Positions 1 to 8,628 of a stretch of 21,523 nucleotides of DNA are shown here, one piece after another. The stretch's first letter is position 1, and each line of letters opens with the position of its first letter. The notes below the pieces were generated by a model. It was not told the origin of the DNA. It searched no databases and worked only from the letters and a program-made list of their open reading frames with translations. A program made the position numbers and the translations under genes. The stretch is from Nitrospirota bacterium (GTDB lineage Bacteria; Nitrospirota; Thermodesulfovibrionia; Thermodesulfovibrionales; JdFR-88), in assembly GCA_021812785.1 (NCBI GenBank), contig JAKAMR010000043.1, forward strand, positions 1 to 21,523, read 5' to 3'.

Positions 1-784
1 GGTCCTGCTTGAATACCACGTAATTGGGGGCTCCGGTCGAGCACAGCACTATGTCCGAGCGGACCATCTCGTCCTTGAAACCGGAAAAAGGCACCGCCCT
101 TCCCTTGAAGTCCTTGGCCAGCTCGCATCCTCTTTCGTAGGTCCTGTTTGCAACCACTATCTCCTTGACCCCGTTGTTCATCAGGTGCCGCGCGGCCAGC
201 TCGGCCATCTCTCCCGCGCCAAGCAGGAGCACGGACTTGTCCACAAGGTCGTTGAATATCTTCCTGGCGAGCTCCACGGCGGCAAAACTTATGGAGACCG
301 CGTTTTCGGCCACCCTGGTCTCGGTGCGCACCCTCTTGGCCACCGAAATGGCCTTTTTCATGAGCTTGTTCATCAGAGCGCCCGTAGTCTTCTTGTTCAG
401 GGCCAGTTGGAAGGAATCCTTGACCTGCCCCAGGATCTGGGGCTCTCCCACCACCATGGAGTCCAGGCTTGAGGCCACGCGGAAGATGTGCCTTACCGCC
501 GAGGAATCGGTGTGGAAATAAAGAGCCTTGTCCAGGAGCCCTTCGGGTATTGAATGGAACGAGCTTATGAAATGCTTTACCTGGCGGGTGGCTTCTCCTG
601 GTTCATCCACGCCCATATATATCTCCACCCGGTTGCAGGTGGAGATTATCATGGCCTCTTTCACCTGGGGCAATGCCAGCAGGGCCTCAAGCCCCTGCTC
701 CAGTTTCTCTCCGGTAAAGGCCAGCTTCTCCCTTACCTCTACGTCAGCGCTCTTGTGGTTCAGCCCCGCTACAAGAACCTTCAT
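1..784 (-). CDS. hemA: Glutamyl-tRNA reductase, N-terminal part (runs off the window)
   Basis: Reduces glutamyl-tRNA to glutamate-1-semialdehyde with NADPH, the first committed step of C5-pathway tetrapyrrole synthesis in the cytoplasm. About 261 residues are visible, reading MKVLVAGLNHKSADVEVREK at the start. The catalytic-cysteine signature STCNRVEIY lies at residues 48-56 (Cys50 is the expected nucleophile), and a nucleotide-binding LLLGAGEMAELAARHL stretch follows near residue 190. The C-terminal dimerisation domain lies beyond base 1. The ATG is 12 bases downstream of the stop of the ccsA-like gene, in the same direction, so the two are very probably co-transcribed, as hemA and hemX are in several bacteria. 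The family assignment is secure from the motifs; only the missing 3' end is unknown. Confidence 0.96.
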   Translation of the reverse strand, partial: MKVLVAGLNHKSADVEVREKLAFTGEKLEQGLEALLALPQVKEAMIISTCNRVEIYMGVDEPGEATRQVKHFISSFHSIPEGLLDKALYFHTDSSAVRHIFRVASSLDSMVVGEPQILGQVKDSFQLALNKKTTGALMNKLMKKAISVAKRVRTETRVAENAVSISFAAVELARKIFNDLVDKSVLLLGAGEMAELAARHLMNNGVKEIVVANRTYERGCELAKDFKGRAVPFSGFKDEMVRSDIVLCSTGAPNYVVFKQD

Positions 785-796
785 GAAAGCGGGCCC

Positions 797-1612
797 TCAT
801 AGAAAAACATGCTGCCCCTTCTGCAGAAGCGCCAGCCCCGCAAAGGCCCCTATGATGGTCAGAAAGCCCAGGATGGAAAGGGCCGCCGCCCTTCTGCCGC
901 GCCAGCCCCGCTGGAGCCTTGCGTGCAGCACGATGCCGAAGATAAGCCATGTGACCAGGGCCCATATCTGCCTCGGGTCCCAGCTTATGTAGCTGCCCCA
1001 GGCGTTGTCCGCCCATATGGAGCCGCTTATTATCGCCACCGTGAAAAGGGGAAAACCAACGGTAACCAGCCTGTAGTTGATCTCATCTAGCACGTGGAGG
1101 GACGGCAGCCTCGAAAAAAGCCCTCCAAGCTTCTTGCTTTTCACATAATGCTCCTGCACTAGGTACATGACCCCCACCCCGGCGGCCATGGCAAAGGCCG
1201 CGTTGGCCAGAAACGCAAAGACCGTGTGCACTCCCAGCCATTCGCTCCTGAGTACCGGGGGGAGCGGCCTGTCATCCGCCGGCAGGATGAACGAGACGAA
1301 CATCAGGAGAAAGGCCATGGGCGTTATGAAAGAGCCCAGGAGCCGGAGCTTGTAGCGGTACTCCAGGATGAAAAAAAGCAGGAATATGCACCATGCAAAA
1401 AAAGACGTCGCCTCCCTGGGGTTTACGAAAGGCACGTGCCCCATGGAAAAACCCTTGTAGAAGATGAAGACCGTATGGAAACCAAAGCCGATGGCCGCCG
1501 CAATCAGCATCAGCTTTGGAAAGGTCTTTGTGCTCCTTGAGAGGTCCAGAATGGAGAAGAGCATGGCGCAGAAATAAAAGGCGAGGCTTATGTCAAATGT
1601 TATTGAGCCCAT
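797..1612 (-). CDS. ccsA: CcsA/HemX-family membrane protein (haem handling or cytochrome c assembly)
   Basis: A 271-residue, mostly hydrophobic protein with about eight predicted membrane segments (roughly residues 4-22, 33-52, 68-84, 92-110, 126-150, 186-202, 216-231, 246-264). The tryptophan-rich motif WGSYISWDPRQ at residues 205-215 matches the haem-binding WWD-type loop of CcsA/ResC/CcmC proteins. His46, His130 and His230 are candidate haem ligands. In the family such proteins pass haem to apocytochrome c, or as HemX influence HemA abundance; the length and the place directly before hemA fit either. Its ATG shares one base with the upstream stop (TGATG), which implies translational coupling to the P-loop NTPase gene. 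Family is clear; the choice between cytochrome assembly and a HemX role is inference from context. Confidence 0.88.
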   Translation of the reverse strand: MGSITFDISLAFYFCAMLFSILDLSRSTKTFPKLMLIAAAIGFGFHTVFIFYKGFSMGHVPFVNPREATSFFAWCIFLLFFILEYRYKLRLLGSFITPMAFLLMFVSFILPADDRPLPPVLRSEWLGVHTVFAFLANAAFAMAAGVGVMYLVQEHYVKSKKLGGLFSRLPSLHVLDEINYRLVTVGFPLFTVAIISGSIWADNAWGSYISWDPRQIWALVTWLIFGIVLHARLQRGWRGRRAAALSILGFLTIIGAFAGLALLQKGQHVFL

Positions 1613-2253
1613 CAGTCTTCCGTAACAGTCCCCTTCCCCTCTCTTTCGGCCATGCGTTTGAACACTTCAGCCGCGCATAACTCCAGGCTGCCGCAGAAGA
1701 CCGCGTCTTTTTTTATGATCTCCGCGGGGATGCAGGCCCCCTCGGGCCGGAACACTATGTCGGCCCCGCGCAGGGCGGCCTCCGCCCCGCTTTTAAAAAA
1801 AGAGGCGCTCATAAATATTACAATATCGGGCTTTAAAAGCTCAACGGCGCTGTTGCCCTCCACCAGGACCACGCGGCACCCTTCCATGCGTCCCATTGCC
1901 ATGTGCAGGGCCTCCTCAAGGTCGGACCCGCCGGGGCTGCTTATCCAGACGGCGCGGCTGGCCCCGGCCTTGAGCACCCTTGATGTGTCCTTTCCTTCTT
2001 CCAGCAGGATGTCCTGGCTGGTCACAACGGAGGTATAGATGCCTGTCTTTGTGAACTTGACGGCCCCCCAGGGGCCCCTTGTAAGGTGGGAACTCAGGCG
2101 GGATGCCCCGCCGGATGCGCTGCCGCTTTTGTCTTGGGAGAGGGAGTCCTGAAGCAAGCCGCGCCGCCTGGCGCCGCTCAAGAGCTCCTCGGCCATGGTG
2201 GTCTTGCCGGAGCCGCTGCCGGCTCCGCATATGCCTATCAGAAAAGGAGGCAT
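1612..2253 (-). CDS. P-loop NTPase, MobB-like, function unknown
   Basis: A 213-residue protein beginning MPPFLIGICGAGSGSGKTTM. The Walker A motif is at residues 10-18, and a hydrophobic strand ending in a charged pair (VVLVEGNSAVELLKPDIVIF) resembles the part of MobB/dethiobiotin-synthetase-like NTPases that follows the switch region. An in-frame extension reaches 2382, but it would overlap the end of topA and is a low-complexity Arg/Lys-rich stretch, so I chose the ATG at 2253, which has a GGAGGG sequence 12-17 bases upstream. The start lies 34 bases after topA and the stop overlaps the ccsA-like start by one base. No molybdenum cofactor genes are nearby, so a MobB function is not supported. 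Fold confident, substrate unknown. Confidence 0.8.
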   Translation of the reverse strand: MPPFLIGICGAGSGSGKTTMAEELLSGARRRGLLQDSLSQDKSGSASGGASRLSSHLTRGPWGAVKFTKTGIYTSVVTSQDILLEEGKDTSRVLKAGASRAVWISSPGGSDLEEALHMAMGRMEGCRVVLVEGNSAVELLKPDIVIFMSASFFKSGAEAALRGADIVFRPEGACIPAEIIKKDAVFCGSLELCAAEVFKRMAEREGKGTVTED

Positions 2254-2287
2254 CCCGCCGGTCTCCCTCCGCCGCCCGGACCGGCCA

Positions 2288-4606
2288 TTACTCGCCGGAA
2301 GCTTCCTCTTTTTTTTCTTCCTTGAAGCCGCAGCTTTTCTCCGGGCAGAAGACCGTGGCTCCCTCCCTGGTCTTTTTCTCAAGAAGGTAAGGGCTGCCGC
2401 AGCTGGGGCAGGCCCGGTTCACGGGGCGGTACCACGATATGAACTTGCAGTTGGGATAATTGCCGCAGCTGTAAAAGAGCCTTCCTTTTTTGGAGCGCCG
2501 CTCCACGATGTCGCCGCCGTCCATGGGGCACTTTACACCAAGCGACACGGGTTTGGTGGTCTTGCATTCGGGGTATTTCGAGCAGGCAAGGAACTTGCCG
2601 AACCTTCCGGTGCGGAGCACCATCGGAGCGCCGCATTTTTCGCAGACCTCGTCCGTCTGCTCCACCGCCTGCTTCTGTCCCTCAAGCGGGCGGGTAAAGC
2701 GGCACTCGGGGTAGCCGCTGCAGGCCAGGAACCACCCGTGCCTTCCCCATCTCTTCACCAGCGGCAGCCCGCAGCTTTCGCACTTCTCCTCTGTCATGAC
2801 GTCTTCGGGCCGCACCTTGCCCGGCGTCTTGAGGGCCGTCTCAAGGTCCTGGCTGAAGGGCTGGTAAAAATCCTTTATCACCTTGGGCCACTCCATCTTG
2901 CCCTGCTCTATCTGGTCCAGTTCGTCTTCCATCCGGGCGGTAAAGCCAACATCCATAAGCTCCGGGAACTTTTCAACCAGCAGGTCGTTGACAAGGACTC
3001 CAAGGTCTGTCGGCTTGAACTTCCCCGCCTCCTTGGTGACATACTTTCTGTCCTGGATGGTCGAAAGTATGGCGGCATACGTGCTGGGCCGCCCTATGCC
3101 CTTTTCCTCCAGGGTCTTTACGAGGCTTGCCTCCGTGTACCTGGGCGGCGGCTGCGTGAAATGCTGGTCCGGCCTCAGCTCAAGGAGTTTCAGCGCCTCG
3201 CTTTCCTCCAGGGAAGGAAGAAGCCCCTCTTCCTCTTCGCCGGCAATGTCCTTGTAAAGGGCCAAAAAACCGTCGAACCTGACGACCGTCCCACTTGCCT
3301 TGAATACGGCCGCATCCTTTTTCTCTCCGTCTCCGCCCGTTGAGGAGATGGTAAATACGGTCTGCTCAAGCTGCGCGGAGGCCATCTGGCTTGCCAGGAA
3401 CCGGTTCCAGATAAGGCTGTAGAGCCTCATCTGGTCCTTCGACAAAAATTGCTTTACCGCCTCCGGAGACCTCTCCATGTACGTGGGCCTTATGGCCTCG
3501 TGGGCCTCCTGAGCCGATGCCTTGCTCTTGTATTTTGGGGGTTTTTCGGGCAGATATTTTTCTCCGAAGCGGGCGGATATCAGCTTTCTGGCCCACTGCT
3601 GCGCCTCCTGGGCCACGTTCACCGAATCGGTCCTCATATAGGTGATAAGGCCCACGGAGCCTTCCTCCCCCAGCTCTATGCCCTCATAGAGCTGCTGGGC
3701 AAGGACCATCGTCTTTTTGGCTGAAAACTGCAGGCGCTGGAAGGCCTCCTGCTGAAGCGTGCTGGTTATGAAAGGGGGCGCGGGGGACCGCTTGCGGAGC
3801 TTTTTTTCGACGCCGGCAAGCACATAGTCCAGGCCCCTGGCGAACTCCACCGCCTTTTGGGCCTCCTCGGCCGTCCGCAGAAGGAATTTTTTCTCCCCCG
3901 TCCTGGTATTTCGCTCCATGACAGGCTCTCCGCGCAGCGTGTGCAGACGCGCGGAAAAACCGGCCCCGGCTTTTTCAGGGGAAAAACCTTTCGCCTGCGA
4001 AAAAACGCCCTCAACAGACCAGTATTCCTCCTGCTTGAACCCCTCTATCTCCCTTTCGCGCTCGACTACCAGCCTTACGGCCACAGACTGCACACGCCCG
4101 GCGCTAAGCCCCTTCCTTACCTTTCTCCAAAGCAGGGGGGAAAGCTCGTAGCCAACGAGCCTGTCCAGCACCCTCCTGGCCTGCTGGGCATCGACCATGT
4201 GGGCATCTATCTCCCCAGGGTGCTCCATCGCTTCCCGCACCGCCTTTTCGGTGATCTCGTGAAAGCTGACCCTGTAGAGTTTTTTGTCTTTGGCCTTGCT
4301 GCCTTTTCCGTCCCCCAGCTCCGAGGCGATATGATACGCTATGGCCTCGCCTTCGCGGTCCGGGTCAGGCGCAAGGAACACCTTTTCGGCCTTCTTCGAT
4401 GCGGCCTTGAGCTCCTTTACCACTTTCTCCTTTCCGGGGATTATCACATACCTGGGCTCAAAATCCTTTTCCTTGTCAACGCCCAGTTCCTTCTCCGGCA
4501 GGTCCTTTATATGCCCTATGGACGCTTTAACGGAAAATTCCTTTCCGAGGATCTTGTTCAGCGTGCGCGCCTTTGCGGGCGACTCTACGATTACAAGAAA
4601 ACCCAT
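2288..4606 (-). CDS. topA: DNA topoisomerase I (type IA) with four C-terminal zinc ribbons
   Basis: Relaxes negatively supercoiled DNA by transient single-strand cleavage. The 772-residue protein starts MGFLVIVESPAKARTLNKIL with a Toprim domain containing the acidic PDPDREGEAIAYH motif. The active-site tyrosine is Tyr323 in GLITYMRTDS. From Cys609 to the end there are four Cys4-type zinc-ribbon modules (for example CESCG...CSGYPEC, CEKCG...CSKYPEC, CPMDGG...CGNYPNC and CPSCG...CPEKSC); the third has a spaced Cys set that departs from the standard pattern. The ATG is preceded by GGAG at 8 bases. It follows dprA, a common bacterial arrangement, across 120 bases of AT-rich DNA that may hold its own promoter. 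Confidence 0.98.
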   Translation of the reverse strand: MGFLVIVESPAKARTLNKILGKEFSVKASIGHIKDLPEKELGVDKEKDFEPRYVIIPGKEKVVKELKAASKKAEKVFLAPDPDREGEAIAYHIASELGDGKGSKAKDKKLYRVSFHEITEKAVREAMEHPGEIDAHMVDAQQARRVLDRLVGYELSPLLWRKVRKGLSAGRVQSVAVRLVVEREREIEGFKQEEYWSVEGVFSQAKGFSPEKAGAGFSARLHTLRGEPVMERNTRTGEKKFLLRTAEEAQKAVEFARGLDYVLAGVEKKLRKRSPAPPFITSTLQQEAFQRLQFSAKKTMVLAQQLYEGIELGEEGSVGLITYMRTDSVNVAQEAQQWARKLISARFGEKYLPEKPPKYKSKASAQEAHEAIRPTYMERSPEAVKQFLSKDQMRLYSLIWNRFLASQMASAQLEQTVFTISSTGGDGEKKDAAVFKASGTVVRFDGFLALYKDIAGEEEEGLLPSLEESEALKLLELRPDQHFTQPPPRYTEASLVKTLEEKGIGRPSTYAAILSTIQDRKYVTKEAGKFKPTDLGVLVNDLLVEKFPELMDVGFTARMEDELDQIEQGKMEWPKVIKDFYQPFSQDLETALKTPGKVRPEDVMTEEKCESCGLPLVKRWGRHGWFLACSGYPECRFTRPLEGQKQAVEQTDEVCEKCGAPMVLRTGRFGKFLACSKYPECKTTKPVSLGVKCPMDGGDIVERRSKKGRLFYSCGNYPNCKFISWYRPVNRACPSCGSPYLLEKKTREGATVFCPEKSCGFKEEKKEEASGE

Positions 4607-4726
4607 ATCCTGCTCTCCGGCCCTTCCGTCATAAAAAAAATGTTTGGAAGAAGCAAAAGCTTTATTTTATTTCCAAATATCCGTGAAACACGGACGGCAA
4701 AATCAAAAAAGTCTCTTCCACGCATT
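4607..4726 (-). other. dprA-topA intergenic, AT-rich, with a small hairpin
   Basis: This 120-base spacer is markedly more AT-rich than the flanking genes. It contains a perfect 6-bp stem with a 3-base loop (TCCGTG AAA CACGGA at 4680-4694), followed in the minus direction by TATTT rather than a clean U-run. It could be a weak attenuator or terminator after dprA. I see no convincing -35/-10 pair for topA, although the composition would suit one. Confidence 0.3.
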
Positions 4727-5869
4727 TTAGCAGATAAAGAATTTTTTTCCAGCAGCCTGCTTCACAATGCCCTTGAGCTCCAGCTGAAGCAGAATGCCCA
4801 TTATCTGAGGCGCCCCCATTCCAAGCTGCCTTGCTATCTCATCTATATGCACAGGCTCAGGGCCGAGCGCCTCAACGACCCGTCTTTCCCCATGGTCGAG
4901 CACGGCCTTAAGCTCCCCCTGTCTTGCCGGTCCCTGCCAGGCTGCCTCCGAAGCGTGAGCCTGACTCAAAAAACCCTTTAGCACCGGGGCAAGCTCCTCG
5001 ATGATGTCATCAATGCCGGTGACCACCTTTGCCCCGCTCTTTATAAGCTCGTTGGTGCCGCTTGAGACTGATGAGCTTATGTTGCCCGGCACCGCGAAGA
5101 CCTCCTTGCCCTGCTCAAGCGCGTAACCGGCCGTTATCAGTGAGCCGCTGCCCTTGCCGGCCTCAACCACAAGCACACCAAGGGAAAGCGCGCTTATTAT
5201 CCGGTTTCTCCTTGGGAAGTTCTCCCTGTTTGGCCCGGTGCCGGGCGGAAACTCGCTCAGGACCGCGCCGGACGAGGCAAGTTCCTGCATAAGGGCATGA
5301 TTTTCTGGCGGGTAAGGCACATCCAGGCCGGAGCCCATGACGCCTATGCTCCGTCCGCCCGCCTTCAGGGCGCCTTTGTGGGCCGCGGAGTCGATCCCCC
5401 TTGCCAGCCCGCTTACGATCGTAAAGCCCTTTTTTGCCAGCCCGGCAGCCAGGTTTTCGGCGTGGAGCCTGCCATAGTGGGTGGGCGTCCTGGTCCCCAC
5501 AATGCCTATAGCATATTTGTCTTCCTCGAGGATGTCCCCGCTCATATAAAGCAAAGGCGGGTGGCCGGGTATGTTCCTGAGCGGCTCAGGGTATTGCGGG
5601 GAGCTGCTTGCGAGGACCTTTATCCCCGCCGCGCGGGCGCGCTCAAGCATGCCGCGGACTTCCCCCCATCCTGAAAATCTCAGTATGTCCGCAGCTTTCC
5701 TTTCGCCGATGCCTGATGCATCAAGCCTTTCCCTGGGGGCCTCAAATACCGCCCTGGCGCTGCCAAAAACAGAAGTCAGCTTCTTTATCGTCAGAGGCCC
5801 TATCTCCGGTATGGAAGCCAGGGCCGCAAGACATTCGAGCTCCCTGGCCTTCTCCGCTTCTACGTTCAT
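4727..5869 (-). CDS. dprA: DNA-processing protein DprA (Smf)
   Basis: DprA binds incoming single-stranded DNA and loads RecA during natural transformation; it is also found in many species not known to be competent. The 380-residue protein has an N-terminal helix-hairpin-helix-like region (residues ~15-65, IPEIGPLTIKKL and ASGIGERKAADIL). A Rossmann-type DprA core covers ~90-290 with IVGTRTPTHYG, VSGLARGIDSAAHKGAL, GSGLDVPYPPEN at 180-190, NFPRRNRIISALS at 217-229 and GSGSLITA. A C-terminal winged-helix segment covers ~315-375 (VHIDEIARQLGMGAPQIMGI). The start is 27 bases after argG with only a weak GAAAG ribosome site, suggesting co-transcription with argG. Confidence 0.97.
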   Translation of the reverse strand: MNVEAEKARELECLAALASIPEIGPLTIKKLTSVFGSARAVFEAPRERLDASGIGERKAADILRFSGWGEVRGMLERARAAGIKVLASSSPQYPEPLRNIPGHPPLLYMSGDILEEDKYAIGIVGTRTPTHYGRLHAENLAAGLAKKGFTIVSGLARGIDSAAHKGALKAGGRSIGVMGSGLDVPYPPENHALMQELASSGAVLSEFPPGTGPNRENFPRRNRIISALSLGVLVVEAGKGSGSLITAGYALEQGKEVFAVPGNISSSVSSGTNELIKSGAKVVTGIDDIIEELAPVLKGFLSQAHASEAAWQGPARQGELKAVLDHGERRVVEALGPEPVHIDEIARQLGMGAPQIMGILLQLELKGIVKQAAGKKFFIC

Positions 5870-5896
5870 CTGCTTTCAGGTTGGAAAAAAAATCTC

Positions 5897-7090
5897 TCAG
5901 GACTCCGGGCGGAGCAGTTTTTCCACCCTCAGCCTTAGGGCGTTCAGCTTGATAAAACCTTCCGCGTCCTTCTGGTCGTAGATATTTTCCTCCTCGAAGG
6001 TAGCCAGGTCCGGATGATAAAGGCTCTTGGGGGACTTCCTCCCCGTGACCATAAGGCCGCCCTTGTAAAGCTTCAGCCTTGCCGTGCCTGTCACGTTCTC
6101 ATGCTCCTGGTCCATGAGCCCCTGCAGGAGCCGCCTTTCCGGGGAAAACCAGAAACCGTTATAGACAAGCTCCGCGTACCTGGGCACCAGCGCGTCCCTC
6201 TGGTGGAGGGACTCCCTGTCCATAGTTATGGACTCCACCGCCCTGTGGGCCGCATGGAGCACCGTGCCTCCGGGGGTCTCATACACGCCCCTTGATTTCA
6301 TGCCCACAAAGCGGTTCTCGACCAGGTCCACCCTGCCTATGCCGTTTTCACCGGCGATCTCGTTCAGCGTCTTTAATATTTCAAGCGGGCCCATCTTTTT
6401 GCCGTCAACCGCCACGGGGTTTCCCCTGTCGTATTCCACCTCTATGGTCCTTGGGGCATCGGGCGCCTTCTCGGGCGGCACCGCCATGGTGTACATGCCG
6501 GGAGGCGGCGCGGCCCATGGGTCTTCAAGGACGCCGCCCTCATAGCTTATATGGAACATGTTCCTGTCCGTGCTGTAGGGTTTTTCCTTCGTGGCAGTCA
6601 CCGGGATGCCGTTTGCCGATGCGTATTCGATGAGGCTCTGGCGGGACTTGAAAGGCCAGACCCTCCAGGGGGCTATTATCTTGATGCCAGGCTTCAGGGC
6701 ATAGCAGGTCAGCTCGAAGCGCACCTGGTCGTTTCCCTTGCCCGTGGCCCCGTGGGCCACCGCCTCGGCCCCTTCCCTGCCGGCTATCTCTATCAGCTTT
6801 TTTGCTATGAGCGGCCTCGCTATGGAGGTGCCCAGAAGATAGGAGCCTTCATAAACGGCGTTTGCCCGCAGCATGGGGAAGACATAGTCCCGCACGAACT
6901 CCTCACGCAGGTCCTCTATGTACACCTTCGAGGCCCCGGTTTTGAGCGCCTTCTCGTCAAGGCCGCCAAGCTCCTCCTCCTGTCCAAGGTCGGCACAGAA
7001 GGCGACGACCTCAGCTCTGTATGTCTCCTTGAGCCATTTGATGGCAACCGAGGTGTCAAGCCCCCCGGAATATGCAAGCACTATTTTCAT
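5897..7090 (-). CDS. argG: Argininosuccinate synthase
   Basis: Joins citrulline and aspartate using ATP, the penultimate step of arginine synthesis. The 397-residue protein has the usual family length and opens with [20 protein letters not shown], containing the PP-loop ATP pyrophosphatase motif at residues 6-14. Further family blocks are visible: [31 protein letters not shown] and [19 protein letters not shown]. The ATG is preceded by GAGGTG at a five-base spacing. It is the first gene of the leftward group argG-dprA-topA. No other arg genes are in the window, so it is separated from the rest of the pathway here. Confidence 0.98.
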   Translation of the reverse strand: MKIVLAYSGGLDTSVAIKWLKETYRAEVVAFCADLGQEEELGGLDEKALKTGASKVYIEDLREEFVRDYVFPMLRANAVYEGSYLLGTSIARPLIAKKLIEIAGREGAEAVAHGATGKGNDQVRFELTCYALKPGIKIIAPWRVWPFKSRQSLIEYASANGIPVTATKEKPYSTDRNMFHISYEGGVLEDPWAAPPPGMYTMAVPPEKAPDAPRTIEVEYDRGNPVAVDGKKMGPLEILKTLNEIAGENGIGRVDLVENRFVGMKSRGVYETPGGTVLHAAHRAVESITMDRESLHQRDALVPRYAELVYNGFWFSPERRLLQGLMDQEHENVTGTARLKLYKGGLMVTGRKSPKSLYHPDLATFEEENIYDQKDAEGFIKLNALRLRVEKLLRPES

Positions 7091-7145
7091 TGTCGCACCT
7101 CTTTTAGAGAAAAAATCTTTGTATCAGGCAAACAGGATAAAAAAG

Positions 7146-7175
7146 AACATAGCACAAAACAAAATCAAATGTAAA
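7146..7175 (-). promoter_or_regulatory. Candidate sigma-70-type promoter for argG
   Basis: On the minus strand, TTTACA (7175-7170) and TATGTT (7151-7146) are separated by 18 bases of T-rich DNA, and the -10 lies about 55 bases before the argG start. The match is moderate and was found by eye. The rest of the 307-base spacer 7091-7397 holds no recognisable gene or tRNA. It has a 13-base palindrome (ATGAAC T GTTCAT, 7226-7238) and a small hairpin (AAGCGT/ACGCTT, 7345-7363) just past the DUF401 gene, without a U-run. Confidence 0.4.
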
Positions 7176-7397
7176 CGCGGGAAGAAGAGGCAGGTGCGCG
7201 AGCCAGGCCCATTGGCGCCGGCCATATGAACTGTTCATGTTATATGTTTCATGAGCCCAGATGCTTAAAGAGGAATTCCATGCCTTCCCTGGTCTTTTTA
7301 AGCTGTCCTTTCCATCTTCAACTCCGCCCCCTGCGGCAAACTTGAAGCGTGTTTTTTACGCTTGCAAAATTACCGGACGGAATTAAATAAAAAATCT

Positions 7398-8624
7398 TCA
7401 CCCTCTGAAAATCAGGTACTCCGCCGCTGCCACCACGAACACCGCCGCCGCCGCGGGGATGGCCCTTTTGTACATGCCCCAGAGGTCCGCCTTGAAGTAT
7501 TCCCGCGAAAGTATCAGGCAGACGTGCACCGGGCTTAGCAGCACCCCCAGGAAGCCGCAGGCAAAGGCAAAGGATATGGCATGCGGCATGCTCCCTCCGG
7601 GCAGGGCCATCAGAAGCGGAAATGTCGCCCCCACAAATGCCATCGTATGGCCGGTAAGCAGGCCCGCCAGGAATGGCAGGGCAAAAAGCAGGGCCATCAG
7701 AGGTATCCTTTCCTCAACCAGAAAGCGGCCCAGGCTGGCGACCGCTCCCGAGTTTATGAGGACCTGCTTGAATATCATGACCCCGGCTATCAGGAGCAGG
7801 ACATCAGCGGACAGCGAGTGCACGGTCGTCCTCCACACATCGGACGGCCTGTAGCGGTAAAAAAACATCAGGCCCGCAAGGGCGGCAAGGATGGCCCACT
7901 GGAACTCCATCCCGAAGACGATCACCATTGCCAGTATGGAGAGGATAGGCAGGAAGTTCAAAAGCGAAAAAGCAAAGTTTTTGTTTTTGAAGTCCTTTTG
8001 CTTTTCTGACTTTTCTGCCCCGGCCGGTTTTCCGCCTATGCCCCTGAGCCCGAACACAAAGCCCGTTGCCGCCACCCCAAGGGCGTATGGCAGGTTGTAA
8101 AACATGAGGAGGGGCAGCTTTATTCCCGTGACCGCCCCGGCAAGGACGATCCCCGGATAAAGGGGAAGCACGTATTCCCACGGGTGCCTGAACCAGTAGT
8201 TCACAAACCCCTTCCGCTCCGCCTGAAGACCCATCCCTTTTGATGCCTCCTCAACCATGGGGGCGGAGAAATATGCGCCTCCCATGGCTGGCAGAGTGCC
8301 TATGAGAAGCGGCATAGCGGCGATGAGCGCCCTTTTCCCCCTCAGAAAAGACTTCGAGGCGTTCATCATCCCCTCAAGTATCTTTTTTTCCCTGAGGACA
8401 AGCTCAAAACCCCGTATGGCGGTAAGCGCAAGGGCCACCTTGAGCGCATCGGGGTTTGTTATCAGCGCCGTCTTCAGGGCCGAAAGCACGGCGCGCACCG
8501 GCATTAAATAAAGGAGTGCAAGCAGAAGGGAGCCCAGAAGAAGCACAGTCCCCGCCCGCACCTTTTTTCTGACTAGCACGATCAGAAAAACCAGGACGGC
8601 CAGGATCCTTACGAGGTCCTTCAT
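7398..8624 (-). CDS. DUF401-family integral membrane protein, putative transporter
   Basis: A 408-residue, strongly hydrophobic protein with about ten membrane segments, beginning MKDLVRILAVLVFLIVLVRK. Features that mark the DUF401 group (related to the ion-transporter superfamily) are the AALTAIRGFELVLREKKILE-like region near residue 70, the MPLLIGTLPAMGGAYFSAPM segment at ~104-123 and a late GLLTGHTMAFVGATFPLL segment, where Gly/Pro-rich breaks in hydrophobic stretches suggest re-entrant substrate loops. The substrate is not known for the family and nothing in the neighbourhood fixes it. The start codon is four bases after the stop of the Cys-rich gene, so the pair is probably one transcript. 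There is no clear U-tract terminator downstream. Confidence 0.8.
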   Translation of the reverse strand: MKDLVRILAVLVFLIVLVRKKVRAGTVLLLGSLLLALLYLMPVRAVLSALKTALITNPDALKVALALTAIRGFELVLREKKILEGMMNASKSFLRGKRALIAAMPLLIGTLPAMGGAYFSAPMVEEASKGMGLQAERKGFVNYWFRHPWEYVLPLYPGIVLAGAVTGIKLPLLMFYNLPYALGVAATGFVFGLRGIGGKPAGAEKSEKQKDFKNKNFAFSLLNFLPILSILAMVIVFGMEFQWAILAALAGLMFFYRYRPSDVWRTTVHSLSADVLLLIAGVMIFKQVLINSGAVASLGRFLVEERIPLMALLFALPFLAGLLTGHTMAFVGATFPLLMALPGGSMPHAISFAFACGFLGVLLSPVHVCLILSREYFKADLWGMYKRAIPAAAAVFVVAAAEYLIFRG

Positions 8625-8628
8625 TTAT

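Noticed and set aside
2254..2382. Longer N-terminus for the P-loop NTPase
   Set aside because: It would overlap the topA 3' end and consists of Arg/Lys-rich sequence without homology; the Walker A motif comes right after the internal ATG.
7226..7238. Palindrome ATGAAC T GTTCAT upstream of argG as an ArgR or LexA operator
   Set aside because: It does not match the TGAAT-rich ARG box or the spacing of a LexA box; a short palindrome in 300 bases is not surprising.
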